A model generated the notes under the pieces. The model was given only the letters and a program-made list of their open reading frames with translations. It had not been told where the DNA came from and made no database searches. 64,000 nucleotides of DNA from CAZFOB01 sp964520325 (GTDB lineage Bacteria; Actinomycetota; JAICYB01), in NCBI GenBank assembly GCA_964520325.1, contig CAZFOB010000017.1, forward strand, positions 6,600 to 70,599, in the 5' to 3' direction. The position numbers and the translations under genes are program-made. Below are positions 8,161 to 17,031 of the stretch, piece after piece (the stretch's first letter is position 1; each line of letters opens with the position of its first letter).

Positions 8161-9210
8161 GTGCTTCGTATCGGCGCCGCTGTGATCACGGAGATCGATC
8201 CTCGTTCGCTCTCCGACGACGAGATCGACGAACTGACGGCGTTCGGTCACGTGCTCGAACGAGAGTCTGCGCCGGACGACCCGGTGACGCCGCTCGATGT
8301 AGGGCGCGCTTGGCACCGCACGATCCCGGGATTCATCGTGCTTCGAGAGTTCGTGGCTCGAGACGGCGACGGCCGGGTCGTTGCAAGGTGCTCGACGTCG
8401 TGGGCGAAGCGAGAAGAGAACCAACACATCCTGGGCATCTCGATCGGGGTTGCGCCGGACCACCGCAGGCGGGCATTGGGTACCGAGCTCCTCCGCCTCG
8501 CTTCCGTCGCGGCAGACGATGCCGGCAAGCGCCTCATGATGTTCTCCACGACCGACCGTGTTCCCCCTGCAGAAGCGTTCGCGCGAGCGATCGGTGCCGA
8601 GGCCGGCCTCGTCGGCCACACGAACCGTCTTCTCACCGCCGACGTCGATCGTGAGCTGATACTGCGATGGGCCGCCGAAGGACCGGGTCGCGCGCCGGGG
8701 TACAGCCTGGTCTCGCTCGACGGACGCTATCCCGACGAGCTCATCGAGCAGATCCTGGATCTATCGGCCGTGATGAACACCGCGCCGCGCGACAAACTCG
8801 ACGTCGAGGACAACATCCCGAACGTCGAGTACGAGCGCGAGCACGAGAAGTCGTTCTTCGCGACGGGGGCCGAGTGTTGGCGGATCCTCGCTCGAGAAGT
8901 TGCGACCGACCGCCTCGTCGGCTGGACGGAGGTCGGATGGTGGCCCCATGAACCGGACACCGTCTGGCAATTCGGAACCGGCGTCCGGCCCGAGCATCGC
9001 GGGCGCGCCCTGGGCAAGTGGCTGAAGGCGACGATGCTGCAGCGCATCTTGGACGAAGCACCGGACGTCGTCGACGTGCGCACGCACAACGCCGATTCGA
9101 ACGACCCGATGCTCGGTATCAACCACGAGATGGGGTTCGCGCCCTACCGCACCGACATCAACTGGCAGCTCAAGCTCGAGGACGCGAAGGCGTACCTCGC
9201 GAACATCTAG
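8161..9210 (+). CDS. double GNAT-domain acetyltransferase-like protein
   Basis: 349 residues from GTG 8161. Two GNAT domains are visible: the first has the acetyl-CoA loop IGVAPDHRRRALGTELLRLA (about residues 97-116), the second GVRPEHRGRALGKWLKATML (about 277-296) followed by NADSNDPMLGINHEMGF. The two-domain layout resembles mycothiol-synthase-like GNATs, but the acceptor is unknown. A paralogue begins 5 nt downstream. Confidence 0.85.
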   Translation: MLRIGAAVITEIDPRSLSDDEIDELTAFGHVLERESAPDDPVTPLDVGRAWHRTIPGFIVLREFVARDGDGRVVARCSTSWAKREENQHILGISIGVAPDHRRRALGTELLRLASVAADDAGKRLMMFSTTDRVPPAEAFARAIGAEAGLVGHTNRLLTADVDRELILRWAAEGPGRAPGYSLVSLDGRYPDELIEQILDLSAVMNTAPRDKLDVEDNIPNVEYEREHEKSFFATGAECWRILAREVATDRLVGWTEVGWWPHEPDTVWQFGTGVRPEHRGRALGKWLKATMLQRILDEAPDVVDVRTHNADSNDPMLGINHEMGFAPYRTDINWQLKLEDAKAYLANI

Positions 9211-9214
9211 GGCC

Positions 9215-10270
9215 ATGCTCGAGGTCGGTGGCGTGGTGATCGGCGAGAAGGACTACTCGTCATTTTCTGAAGACGACATCGTTGCATTCAACGCGTTCGT
9301 CAATGTGATGCACGACGAGGCGTATCCCGAGGACCCCTCGGTACCGCTCGATATCACCCGAGCCGACGTGTTGAACATCCCCGACTTCGTCGCGCTTCGC
9401 GAGTTCTGGGGAAGGGACCCCGATGGCACGATAGCTGCGATGGGGAACGCGGCATGGATGAAGACGGAGGAGAACCGCCATCTCGCCACGATCAGGATCG
9501 AAGTACGTCCGGATCGCCGCCGCCGAGGAATCGCCAAAGCGATCCTGCGTTGCGCTCTCGACGCCGTGGAGACTGATGGCCGAACCCTTGTTACGACGTA
9601 CACGATCGACCGAATCCCCGCTGGTGAGCAGTTCGCGCGATCGGTCGGTGCGGACCCGGGCTCGGCCACCCACACGAACCGCTTAGTGCTCGGAGGAGTC
9701 GATCGCGAGTTGTTGCGGTCGTGGATCGACGACGCCCCGTTGCGCGCGGCCGGCTACTCGCTCGTCTCCATCGACGGACCCTATCCGGACGACTTCGTCG
9801 AAGAGATCGCGGGCGTCTACGGAGTGATGAATACGGCTCCTCGCGATGACCTCGACGTGGAGGACCAGGTCCATACGGTCGATCAGCTGCGACAGCGGGA
9901 GAAGGCCGGGGTCGCGGCCGGCACGACCCGCTGGTCGTTGTTCCCGCGTTGCGACGCGACGGGGGAGTTGGTCGGCCTCACGGTGGTCTACTGGAACCCG
10001 GCCGAGCCGAAGACGGTGTACCAGGGAGACACTGGTGTGCATCCCGATCACCGCGGACACGCGATCGGGAAGTGGCTGAAAGCCGCGATGATCGAACGCA
10101 TCCTGGTCGAGCTTCCGGGCGCTGTGGAGATCCGTACCGGTAATGCCGATTCGAACGACGCGATGCTCGGCATCAATCGCGCGCTCGGCTTCGAGCCGTA
10201 TATCGCGCAGATGAACTGGCAGGTGCCGGTCGAGCGAGTGCAGAGCTACTTGGCCGGCTCGAGCAGCTGA
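9215..10270 (+). CDS. double GNAT-domain protein, tandem paralogue
   Basis: 351 residues, colinear with the preceding protein over its full length, sharing GYSLVSIDGPYPDDFVEEI, MNTAPRDDLDVED, HPDHRGHAIGKWLKAAMIERIL and NADSNDAMLGINRALGF. The first-domain loop is RIEVRPDRRRRGIAKAIL. The pair arose by tandem duplication and probably forms one transcript. Its 3' end overlaps the convergent penicillin-acylase gene by 25 nt. Substrate unknown. Confidence 0.85.
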   Translation: MLEVGGVVIGEKDYSSFSEDDIVAFNAFVNVMHDEAYPEDPSVPLDITRADVLNIPDFVALREFWGRDPDGTIAAMGNAAWMKTEENRHLATIRIEVRPDRRRRGIAKAILRCALDAVETDGRTLVTTYTIDRIPAGEQFARSVGADPGSATHTNRLVLGGVDRELLRSWIDDAPLRAAGYSLVSIDGPYPDDFVEEIAGVYGVMNTAPRDDLDVEDQVHTVDQLRQREKAGVAAGTTRWSLFPRCDATGELVGLTVVYWNPAEPKTVYQGDTGVHPDHRGHAIGKWLKAAMIERILVELPGAVEIRTGNADSNDAMLGINRALGFEPYIAQMNWQVPVERVQSYLAGSSS

Positions 10271-12531
10271 CGCGATTCGGCGTCGGCCTCGATGCGCTCC
10301 CGGGAGTAAAGCATCGGCTGCAGTCGCACAGCCGCCCAGTCGTCCTGTTGGTCTGTGTAATGCGGGCTCTCGGGATGTCCGGACGATCCGAGCGGCACGA
10401 TCCAGCCGCTGTTGTCCCAGTCGCCGAGATCGAAGACGTAGCGGGCCACCGACGAGTGCAGCACCCACGGGCCGAGCTCGGCGCTTCCCGCGTGCACGCA
10501 ATCACCGTCGCCGCCCATCGACACAGACGGCGGGTTGAGCTCATCGGCGACCTCGGGGAAGTTGCGGGACAACGGGTGGACGATCCTCGTCCGATGCAAC
10601 CGGTCCCACGTCCACGTTGACGTTTGGGGGCCGAGCTCCTCGCGGAGAGCGCTGAGCGCTCGCTCCGTCGCTTCGGCGATCGCCGCATCCCATCGCTCCG
10701 GCGTCAACATCTCGCGATCGATCAACCGCACAAGCGCGGTACGAACGCGGGTCTGTGCCGGTGTTGGGTACGGGTCCTCGACGTACGGGTTGGCCAGGAC
10801 GTCGCAGAGGGGTTCTTCTTCAAGGAGCACACCGGCGAGCTCGTGACGCACCGCGGCGTAGATCGAGGCGGCGACGGAGTTGGGCTCCATCGTGCCGTCC
10901 CAGTTGCGCAACAGCTCGGCGACCTCCCCCGTGCCAGAGCCTGTGCCGGAGCCTGTGCCGGAGCCTGTGATGGCCGCTGCGATCGCCGGGGCGATCGCAC
11001 GCGCGGGGTAGGAGACGCGATCGGCGTGCACCGCTGCCATGTCGGCCGGTGTCGTGTTCTTGAGCGCCTGCAGACGCTCAAGAACACGGATAGCTCGGCC
11101 GGGCTGGCTGTAGTCCATCCCGAGGAAGTGCGGGTAGTCGGCGCCGACGACGCGATTATTCGCCGTCACGATCACGCCGGCATCGGGGTTGCGAAGGCGC
11201 GGAGCCTCTTCGAACGGGACGTCGCCCTTCTCCCATTCGTGTTGGCCGGTCCACCCCGGGACGGGGACCCACGCGTTGCTGCGAGAGCGGATCGGTGTCC
11301 GCCCGCGGTACAGGTATGCGATCTCTCCGCTCACGTCCGCGAAGACGACGTTGTTGCACGGATCGACCCAGTCGCGCATCGCGTCGTCGAGCTCGTCGAC
11401 GCTTCTCGCTCGCAGCATCGGCAACACGGTTCGCAGTGAGGAGTTCTGTTGATCGGTTCCCGTCCAACGCATGGCGATCGCCGAGCCCGACGACGGATCT
11501 CCGAAGATGACTGGGCCGTGGTGCGTTGTGATCGCGTCGATCTCGATGTCGTCGCCGTCGCGCACGTGGATCACTTCGCGCCGGTGTTCTGCGTCGAGCC
11601 ATTCCCCGCGGAACTCGTAGCGGCCGTTGTCGTCGAACCGCTCGACGAATAGGTCCTGTGAGTCGGCCATCCCGTGCGTCACGCACCACGCGACGTGCGC
11701 GTTGTGTCCGAAGTGGAACATGCCGACAACGCCGGGCATCGAGAAGCCGGTCGCGTCGAAGTCCGGACATGCGATGTGGTTCTGGTAGTAGACGTTCGGC
11801 GCTTCGAGCGCGCGATGCGGATCGCCGGCGACGAGTGGGGAACCAGATGCGGTGCGCGTGCCGTGCACGGCCCAGTTGTTGCTGCCGTCCGGGGTCGCCC
11901 CGGCGGTGAGTGCGCTCGCGTCGATCTCTTGGCTCGTGGCATGCCACTGCTCCTTCCCGCCGACGGGCACGATGAGCAGGTCGTCGCGTGCGTCCGGTGA
12001 ACCGGGCACGACCGCACCGTGGGGGCCGAGTGCGTCGGCGAGCCGAGCACGCCACAGCTTGTTCTCGTACGGCCCCATGAGCGCGTGGCGCACCTTGAAC
12101 ACCGCTCCGCAGTGCCACGGCTCCCACGGTGGAGCTTCGATGCCGAGCAGCTCGAACTCGCGCGGCGCGGGCGGGTCCGATCCGAGGAACGCGTTGATGC
12201 CGGCGGCATACGCCTCGAGCATCGCCTGCGTCTGCTCGTCGAAGCTCTCGTGATCGCTCTGAGCCGAATCGTCGATGCGCATCCGCCGCATGAACGCATC
12301 GAAGGTGATCGCGCGGGGACCGACGAGCTCGGCGAGGCGTCCGGACGCCCGCCGTCGGTCGTACTCCATCTGCCACAGCCGGTCCTGCGCGTGGACGAAT
12401 CCCTGGCCCAGGAAAGCGTCATGCGTCGAGGTCGCTCGTACGTGAGGGATGCCGAGCCGGTCGCGCAGGATCTCGATCGGACCATCGAGACCGCGAACGC
12501 TCACGGTCCCGTCGAGCTGGGGGAGCGGCAT
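10246..12531 (-). CDS. penicillin acylase family N-terminal Ser hydrolase
   Basis: 761 residues from the ATG at 12531. The nucleophile motif GSNNWAV (about residue 214) marks the self-cleavage point that would expose the N-terminal Ser of the beta chain; VTANNRVVG supplies the downstream active-site Asn/Arg region. The N-terminal part starts VRGLDGPIEILRDRLGIPHVRA, typical of the alpha chain. There is no signal peptide, so it may be cytoplasmic, unlike classical periplasmic members. The family cleaves amides (beta-lactams, acyl-homoserine lactones). A short GSGT repeat lies before the helical C-terminal region. It is divergent from a TetR-controlled operon. Confidence 0.9.
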   Translation of the reverse strand: MPLPQLDGTVSVRGLDGPIEILRDRLGIPHVRATSTHDAFLGQGFVHAQDRLWQMEYDRRRASGRLAELVGPRAITFDAFMRRMRIDDSAQSDHESFDEQTQAMLEAYAAGINAFLGSDPPAPREFELLGIEAPPWEPWHCGAVFKVRHALMGPYENKLWRARLADALGPHGAVVPGSPDARDDLLIVPVGGKEQWHATSQEIDASALTAGATPDGSNNWAVHGTRTASGSPLVAGDPHRALEAPNVYYQNHIACPDFDATGFSMPGVVGMFHFGHNAHVAWCVTHGMADSQDLFVERFDDNGRYEFRGEWLDAEHRREVIHVRDGDDIEIDAITTHHGPVIFGDPSSGSAIAMRWTGTDQQNSSLRTVLPMLRARSVDELDDAMRDWVDPCNNVVFADVSGEIAYLYRGRTPIRSRSNAWVPVPGWTGQHEWEKGDVPFEEAPRLRNPDAGVIVTANNRVVGADYPHFLGMDYSQPGRAIRVLERLQALKNTTPADMAAVHADRVSYPARAIAPAIAAAITGSGTGSGTGSGTGEVAELLRNWDGTMEPNSVAASIYAAVRHELAGVLLEEEPLCDVLANPYVEDPYPTPAQTRVRTALVRLIDREMLTPERWDAAIAEATERALSALREELGPQTSTWTWDRLHRTRIVHPLSRNFPEVADELNPPSVSMGGDGDCVHAGSAELGPWVLHSSVARYVFDLGDWDNSGWIVPLGSSGHPESPHYTDQQDDWAAVRLQPMLYSRERIEADAESRQLLEPAK
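10931..10966. repeat. three tandem 12-bp units inside the penicillin-acylase gene
   Basis: GTGCCAGAGCCT at 10931, then GTGCCGGAGCCT at 10943 and 10955. On the minus strand they encode consecutive GSGT units, a flexible linker. Being a multiple of 3 bp, copy number can change without a frameshift. Confidence 0.85.
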
Positions 12532-12560
12532 CGCGGAATCGTACGCGAGGGAGGTCGGGG

Positions 12561-12604
12561 TTGACGCTGTCTCCGTCTCAGCGTACTTTGAGCATATGCT
12601 CAAA
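12561..12604 (+). promoter_or_regulatory. promoter with overlapping 18-bp palindromic operator
   Basis: TTGACG (12561-12566), a 17-bp spacer and TACTTT (12584-12589) form a good promoter. The perfect palindrome TTTGAGCATATGCTCAAA (12587-12604) covers the end of the -10, the start site and the ATG at 12596, so the downstream mRNA would be essentially leaderless and repressible. It also lies 56 bp upstream of the divergent acylase start. A TetR gene is the second gene of this operon and is the likely binder. Confidence 0.7.
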
Positions 12605-13261
12605 GCGACCGCTCAAACTAGCCCGAGCGTCCGCGCCGGCTGGATCGGCGTCGGATCCGGCCTGTTGATACCTGCGGTCCTCATGGTCCTTCGGGCTCGC
12701 GACCCTTCGGGCGCCGTCAGCCTGGAGCGTCCCCCGCTCAACGCGATCGCCGTATTCGCCGTCTTAGCCGCTCCCGCGGGCTTGGCGATCCTGGGTCTGC
12801 GACGACGTCCCAACCTGCTTCTGGTCGCGGCGTGCCTCAGCACGCTCATCGCGTTGCCCTTCTACTACTTCGCGCTCCCGATGCTCGCTGCGACCCCGCT
12901 CTACGCCATCGCGTATGCGCGCCAAGTCGCGCGAACGCCACCCCGCTGGACCGAACTCGGCGTTGCCGCTGCGGCCGGAGCTCTGGCACTCGCCGCTGCT
13001 TTCACGTTTTTCTTCATTCGCTCTCCGACGGTGTGCTGGAGCGAAGCGACCTACGAGGACGGAACCGTGCGACGCGCCGCGAAGGTCCAAGTCGATCCTT
13101 CGCGGGGCACGGAGACGTTCCGATCGCGTGACCATGTCGTGAGCAACCGGAGCGGATGTTCGGAGAGTCCGCTCCTTCCGGCACGCTCCATCGCGATCCT
13201 TTCGCTCACGGGAGCGTCGTTGGCGATCGGTTCGCTGGCTCAGAGGAAGATCGTGCCGTGA
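12596..13261 (+). CDS. membrane protein of unknown function
   Basis: 221 residues with about five hydrophobic segments (roughly 16-35, 48-66, 70-97, 113-136 and near the C-terminus at 195-213). Between the fourth and fifth is a loop with two Cys (PTVCWSEATYEDG and RSGCSESP) that could form a disulfide outside the membrane. No family recognised. The ATG lies within the 18-bp palindrome; the stop overlaps the GTG of the TetR gene by 3 nt, so the two are translationally coupled and the protein is probably under that regulator's control. Confidence 0.8.
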   Translation: MLKATAQTSPSVRAGWIGVGSGLLIPAVLMVLRARDPSGAVSLERPPLNAIAVFAVLAAPAGLAILGLRRRPNLLLVAACLSTLIALPFYYFALPMLAATPLYAIAYARQVARTPPRWTELGVAAAAGALALAAAFTFFFIRSPTVCWSEATYEDGTVRRAAKVQVDPSRGTETFRSRDHVVSNRSGCSESPLLPARSIAILSLTGASLAIGSLAQRKIVP

Positions 13262-13866
13262 GCGAAACGAAGGATCGGATCGTCGAGGCTGCGCTCGAGA
13301 CTTTGAAGGAGGAGGGGTTCGCGGGCACCAGCGCTCGCGCTATCGCGCGGCGCGGCGACTTCAATCAGGCGCTGATCTTCTACCACTTCGGCACACTCTC
13401 CGACCTGCTGCTCGCTGCGCTCGATCGCACGAGCGAGGTTCGCATGTCGCGGTACCGCGACGCGATGCGGGGAATCTCGACGGTCGAGGATGCCGTCCAG
13501 GTGGCCACCGATCTGTATCGGGAAGATCTCGCGTCCGGACACATCACCGTCATCTCCGAGATGATCGCGGGCTCCCTCGAACGTCCGGACCTCGGCCCCC
13601 AGATCGTCGAGCGCATGCAACCGTGGATCTCGCTGACGACCGGCGCAGTCGAGTCGATGCTCGGATCGCTCGGCGCGACCGGGATCGCACCGGCACCCAC
13701 CGTTGCGTATGCCATCGTCGCGCTCTTCCTCGGGATCAACCTGCTCTCGCACCTCGAGAAGGACACGGCGACGACGGAGGCGCTCTTCGACACCGCGAAG
13801 TTGCTCGCGTCTCTCCTGTCGCAGCTCGGCGTGGGAGCACCGAGGGAACAGACGTCTAGCTCATAG
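13258..13866 (+). CDS. TetR family transcriptional regulator
   Basis: 202 residues from GTG 13258. The helix-turn-helix reads KDRIVEAALETLKEEGFAGTSARAIARRGDFNQALIFYHFGTLSDLLLAALD. The C-terminal half is a helical ligand-binding domain. It is coupled to the upstream membrane protein gene. The palindrome at 12587-12604 is the best operator candidate in the region, giving control of both this operon and the divergent penicillin-acylase gene. Confidence 0.9.
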   Translation: MSETKDRIVEAALETLKEEGFAGTSARAIARRGDFNQALIFYHFGTLSDLLLAALDRTSEVRMSRYRDAMRGISTVEDAVQVATDLYREDLASGHITVISEMIAGSLERPDLGPQIVERMQPWISLTTGAVESMLGSLGATGIAPAPTVAYAIVALFLGINLLSHLEKDTATTEALFDTAKLLASLLSQLGVGAPREQTSSS

Positions 13867-14917
13867 GACGCGACGTCACGTGGACCATCGACATCCGCAT
13901 CGTCGACTCGAACGCCAGGTCGGTCGGTCCGCCGAGTTCGGCCGATGCGCCGGCGAATTTCATCGTCATCGACAGGTTGACGGTGCCGTCGAGTCGGACG
14001 AGCTCGCTCGTGTCGGGGATGACGAGCGAGTCGGCATCCATCGACATCTTCCCTCCGATCGTGAACGAGGCGTTTTCGGCTCCGTTTGGGATCGGACCCG
14101 CCTGATCTCCCAGCCGCGATGCCATCTCGGCGAGGTTGAAGCTCATGTCGAGTGGGGCCTCGATCGCATGGTGGAATCGCGCGAGCCGGCCGGCGGACGA
14201 ATCCTCGTAGCCGTCGTGGCGCCCGGTCGACGTCATTTTGATGTCCCCGCTGCCGAACGGCAATGGGACGCTGGTCGATTCCGTCCAGGTATCGCCGGGC
14301 TTGACGGCGTCGGCCGGGAACCTCGGGAACATGAATTGGGAGCCGGCGCTCTCGGTGGGTGCTCCGGCCGGAAGCGACGCGAGTGAATCGAGGCTTGCGC
14401 CGGCGGCGCCGAAGAGACCACCCGTGCCCTTGACCGAGGCGATACGGCCGTCCGGAGCGATGCGCACGCGGAGCGTACTGTTTTCGGCAGGCGGGGTGGA
14501 CACGTTCGGCTCGAAGCTGATGCCGCCGATCGTCATCTCAAGGGTCGCCGAACCGTCCTCCTCGAGATCGACAACCTCATAGCCCATGGCCGCGTGCATC
14601 GTGCCCTCGAACGGCTGTGCGTCTGGGACGCCGATGGGCTTGGCCGTCACCGACATCGTGATGTCGTACGCCTGCTTCTCTCCCTCGGCGAACGCGTAAC
14701 GGAACGCAACGGCCTCGGCGCTCCCCGACGAACGAAGCACGAACGCGGTCCCCGCAACGATCACGACGAGCGCGGCGGCGATGACGGCCCACTTCGGCTT
14801 GCGTCGTGACGGCGCACTCGGCGCGACGACGAATTCTTCCTTCCATGGAGCGCCCGAAGGCGCATCCGGCGATGGAGCTCCCCAAGCCGCATCCGGGAGG
14901 TACGCGGAATCAGTCAT
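13856..14917 (-). CDS. DUF6263-like membrane-anchored protein
   Basis: 353 residues. A proline-rich cytoplasmic segment (1-42) is followed by one transmembrane helix (about 43-62, WAVIAAALVVIVAGTAFVL) and a large extracytoplasmic beta-rich domain with repeated threonine/serine strands (TLEMTIGGISFEP, NLSMTMKFAGASAELGG). The domain resembles DUF6263-type proteins of unknown function. It is convergent with the TetR gene, overlapping 11 nt. No catalytic motif recognised. Confidence 0.75.
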   Translation of the reverse strand: MTDSAYLPDAAWGAPSPDAPSGAPWKEEFVVAPSAPSRRKPKWAVIAAALVVIVAGTAFVLRSSGSAEAVAFRYAFAEGEKQAYDITMSVTAKPIGVPDAQPFEGTMHAAMGYEVVDLEEDGSATLEMTIGGISFEPNVSTPPAENSTLRVRIAPDGRIASVKGTGGLFGAAGASLDSLASLPAGAPTESAGSQFMFPRFPADAVKPGDTWTESTSVPLPFGSGDIKMTSTGRHDGYEDSSAGRLARFHHAIEAPLDMSFNLAEMASRLGDQAGPIPNGAENASFTIGGKMSMDADSLVIPDTSELVRLDGTVNLSMTMKFAGASAELGGPTDLAFESTMRMSMVHVTSRPMS

Positions 14918-14961
14918 CCCGTTAATGGCTATCGGAAGGGCGATGGCGGAACTGAAGCCTT

Positions 14962-15414
14962 CTAGGTAGTACCCGTGACCTGCTTGTCGAGGCGCTCGAG
15001 GGTTGCCTGCATGCCCTCGGGGTGCTTCTTGGGATAGCCCATCCTTTCGATGAACCGAGGTGAGATGGCATTCGAGTAGTCGAATGTCTCGGTCACCTTG
15101 GTTCCGCCCTCGGCGGGCTCCAGTTCGTATCGCCAGACGTGGCGTCCGAAGTGGCGCCAGCCGATGCGCTTGCCGTCTTCGAACTCGACGACCTTGTTCG
15201 TGATGCGGTACGGCGCACCGATCTTCATGCCCATCCCGAACTTCGCTCCGAGCTCGAGGCGCTCTGGATTGCCGAGCTTCGACTTCTTGACCGTCCCCGA
15301 TCCGTCGATCACCGGGTGCATCGCCGGATCTGCGATGACGTCGAAGATCTTCTGCGCGGGCGCGTTGATCACGCGTGATACCGAAACGCTTCTCTTGGCG
15401 TCTTTCGCGCTCAT
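14962..15414 (-). CDS. SRPBCC (START-like) family protein
   Basis: 150 residues. Pattern VSVSRVINAPAQKIFDVIADPAMHPVIDGSGTV, a central beta-sheet (RITNKVVEFEDGKRIGWRHFG) and a long C-terminal helix with GMQATLERLDKQV are typical of the polyketide-cyclase/SRPBCC fold that binds hydrophobic ligands. The ATG overlaps the nadA stop (ATGA), so it is translated from the nadA transcript. Ligand unknown. Confidence 0.85.
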   Translation of the reverse strand: MSAKDAKRSVSVSRVINAPAQKIFDVIADPAMHPVIDGSGTVKKSKLGNPERLELGAKFGMGMKIGAPYRITNKVVEFEDGKRIGWRHFGRHVWRYELEPAEGGTKVTETFDYSNAISPRFIERMGYPKKHPEGMQATLERLDKQVTGTT

Positions 15415-16397
15415 GAGATAGCCACCATCCTGTCGATCGCGCCGCGAGCCTTCTCGGCGATGTCGGGCGGCACCGTGATCTTGTGCTCGAGATTCTCGAG
15501 CGACCACAGCACCTTGGGCAACGTGATCCGCTTCATGAATTGACACACCGCGCCCGGCGTGGCCGCGATGAACTCTTTGTCTGGGACTTCCTTCTTGAGG
15601 CGGTGAAGGATACCGGTCTCCGTCGCGACAACGAGCGTCTTTCGTTTCGTGGACTTGGCGTGCATCACCATGCCCTCGGTGGACAGGATGTGCGTTCCGT
15701 TGCTCTCGATGTCGCCCTCGCCCAAGTGGTACATCGTCTGCGTCACGCAACCGCACTCAGGATGGATCAGCAGGTCTGAATCCGGGTACTTGATCCGCAT
15801 CTCGCCGATATCGGCCGGGTCGATCCCGGCATGCACGTGACATTCTCCGAGCCAGATGTGCATCTTCCGTCCCGTCTTCTTCTCGAGGTAAGCGCCGAGG
15901 AACATGTCGGGGAGGAAGAGGATCTCCTTGTCCTCTGGGATCGAGTTGATGATGGCTTCGGCGTTGCCGGACGTGCAGCAGTAGTCGGAGAGGGCTTTCA
16001 CCTCGGCCGTGGTGTTCACGTACGAGACGACGACGGCTCCCGGGTACTCGGCCTTCCAACGCGCAAGGTCCGCGGCCGTGATGGTCGCGGCGAGCGAGCA
16101 CCCTGCTTCGAGATCGGGGAGGAGGACCGTCTTTTCGGGGCACAGGATGACTGCGGTCTCGGCCATGAAGTGCACACCGCAGAACACGATGACATCTGCC
16201 TGGGTGGCGGCGGCCTGACGGGACAGCCCGAGCGAATCACCAACGTAGTCGGCGACGTCCTGCACCTCTGGGACCTGGTAGTTGTGAGCGAGGATGACCG
16301 CGTTGCGCTCACGCGCGAGCTCCCGGATCCGCGCGGACATGGCGGCCGTGCCCACGGGCTTGTCGGTTTCGGCGTCAGAGCTTGTGAAAGATTTCAC
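15411..16397 (-). CDS. nadA: quinolinate synthase
   Basis: Makes quinolinate from iminoaspartate and dihydroxyacetone phosphate in NAD synthesis, using a [4Fe-4S] cluster. 328 residues from a GTG at 16397; an ATG at 16340 is an alternative start. Signature segments: NAVILAHNYQVPEVQDVADYVGDSLGLS, DVIVFCGVHFMAETA, YVNTTAEVKALSDYCCTSGNA, HPECGCVTQ and AATPGAVCQFMKR. The three expected cluster Cys lie in VFCGVHF, ECGC and AVCQF. nadB and nadC are not in the window. Followed by the SRPBCC gene and preceded by a nicotinamidase homologue. Confidence 0.95.
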   Translation of the reverse strand: MKSFTSSDAETDKPVGTAAMSARIRELARERNAVILAHNYQVPEVQDVADYVGDSLGLSRQAAATQADVIVFCGVHFMAETAVILCPEKTVLLPDLEAGCSLAATITAADLARWKAEYPGAVVVSYVNTTAEVKALSDYCCTSGNAEAIINSIPEDKEILFLPDMFLGAYLEKKTGRKMHIWLGECHVHAGIDPADIGEMRIKYPDSDLLIHPECGCVTQTMYHLGEGDIESNGTHILSTEGMVMHAKSTKRKTLVVATETGILHRLKKEVPDKEFIAATPGAVCQFMKRITLPKVLWSLENLEHKITVPPDIAEKARGAIDRMVAIS

Positions 16398-16438
16398 GAT
16401 CTCGCGTCGTCTCCACTCGCATCGGGTAGATGGGTTGA

Positions 16439-17005
16439 CTACGAGTTTATCTCGTCGGAGCTTGCGAGCGTGGCTCCGGCTTTGCGCATCTCGCCGATCG
16501 CTCGCTCGCCGTCGGCCACCCCGGTGTCGACCGCTGCGACCGCGTCCACCACGAGAACGGCATCGAAGCCGTTCTCGATGGCTTCGAAGACCGTCTCGCG
16601 TACACCGTAGTCGGTCGCGAGTCCCGTCACGAAGACCCGTGTGACGTCCATCTCGCGGAGGCGGTCGGCCAGGTCGGTGCCGGCGAAGCCGGAATGGCCG
16701 TCCACATCCAGATCCGTCCCCTTCTGGACGACGTCGTCGATCTTCGCGATGTTCAGTCCGGGATGGAACTCCGCGCCCAACGTCTCCCGGACGCAGTGCT
16801 CGGGCCACGGTCCGCCCTGCTCGACGAAGGAGGAGTGGCCCGGCGGGTGGAAGTCCTGCGTAGCGATCACGTGGTGGAAGTTCGGCATGAGCCAGTTGAT
16901 GACGTCGATGACATCGTCGCCACCGGGCACGGCGACGGCTCCGCCAGGGCAGTAGTCGTTCTGGACGTCGACGACGACAAGCGCGTCGTGCTCGGTGATG
17001 TTCAT
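16439..17005 (-). CDS. nicotinamidase (PncA) homologue lacking the catalytic Cys
   Basis: 188 residues of the isochorismatase/nicotinamidase fold. The catalytic Asp (VVVDVQNDYC), metal ligands (TQDFHPPGHSSF) and catalytic Lys (VVQKGTD) are present. The nucleophile region reads GLATDYGVRETV where the family has GLATDYCVR: the codon at 16604-16606 is GGT (Gly), one base from TGT (Cys). As written it should not hydrolyse nicotinamide. It sits just upstream of nadA on the same strand, so the NAD link is supported. Loss of activity, a sequencing error or a changed role are all possible. Confidence 0.85.
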   Translation of the reverse strand: MNITEHDALVVVDVQNDYCPGGAVAVPGGDDVIDVINWLMPNFHHVIATQDFHPPGHSSFVEQGGPWPEHCVRETLGAEFHPGLNIAKIDDVVQKGTDLDVDGHSGFAGTDLADRLREMDVTRVFVTGLATDYGVRETVFEAIENGFDAVLVVDAVAAVDTGVADGERAIGEMRKAGATLASSDEINS

Positions 17006-17031
17006 GCCGGGCCACTGTATAGAGTTCCGAG

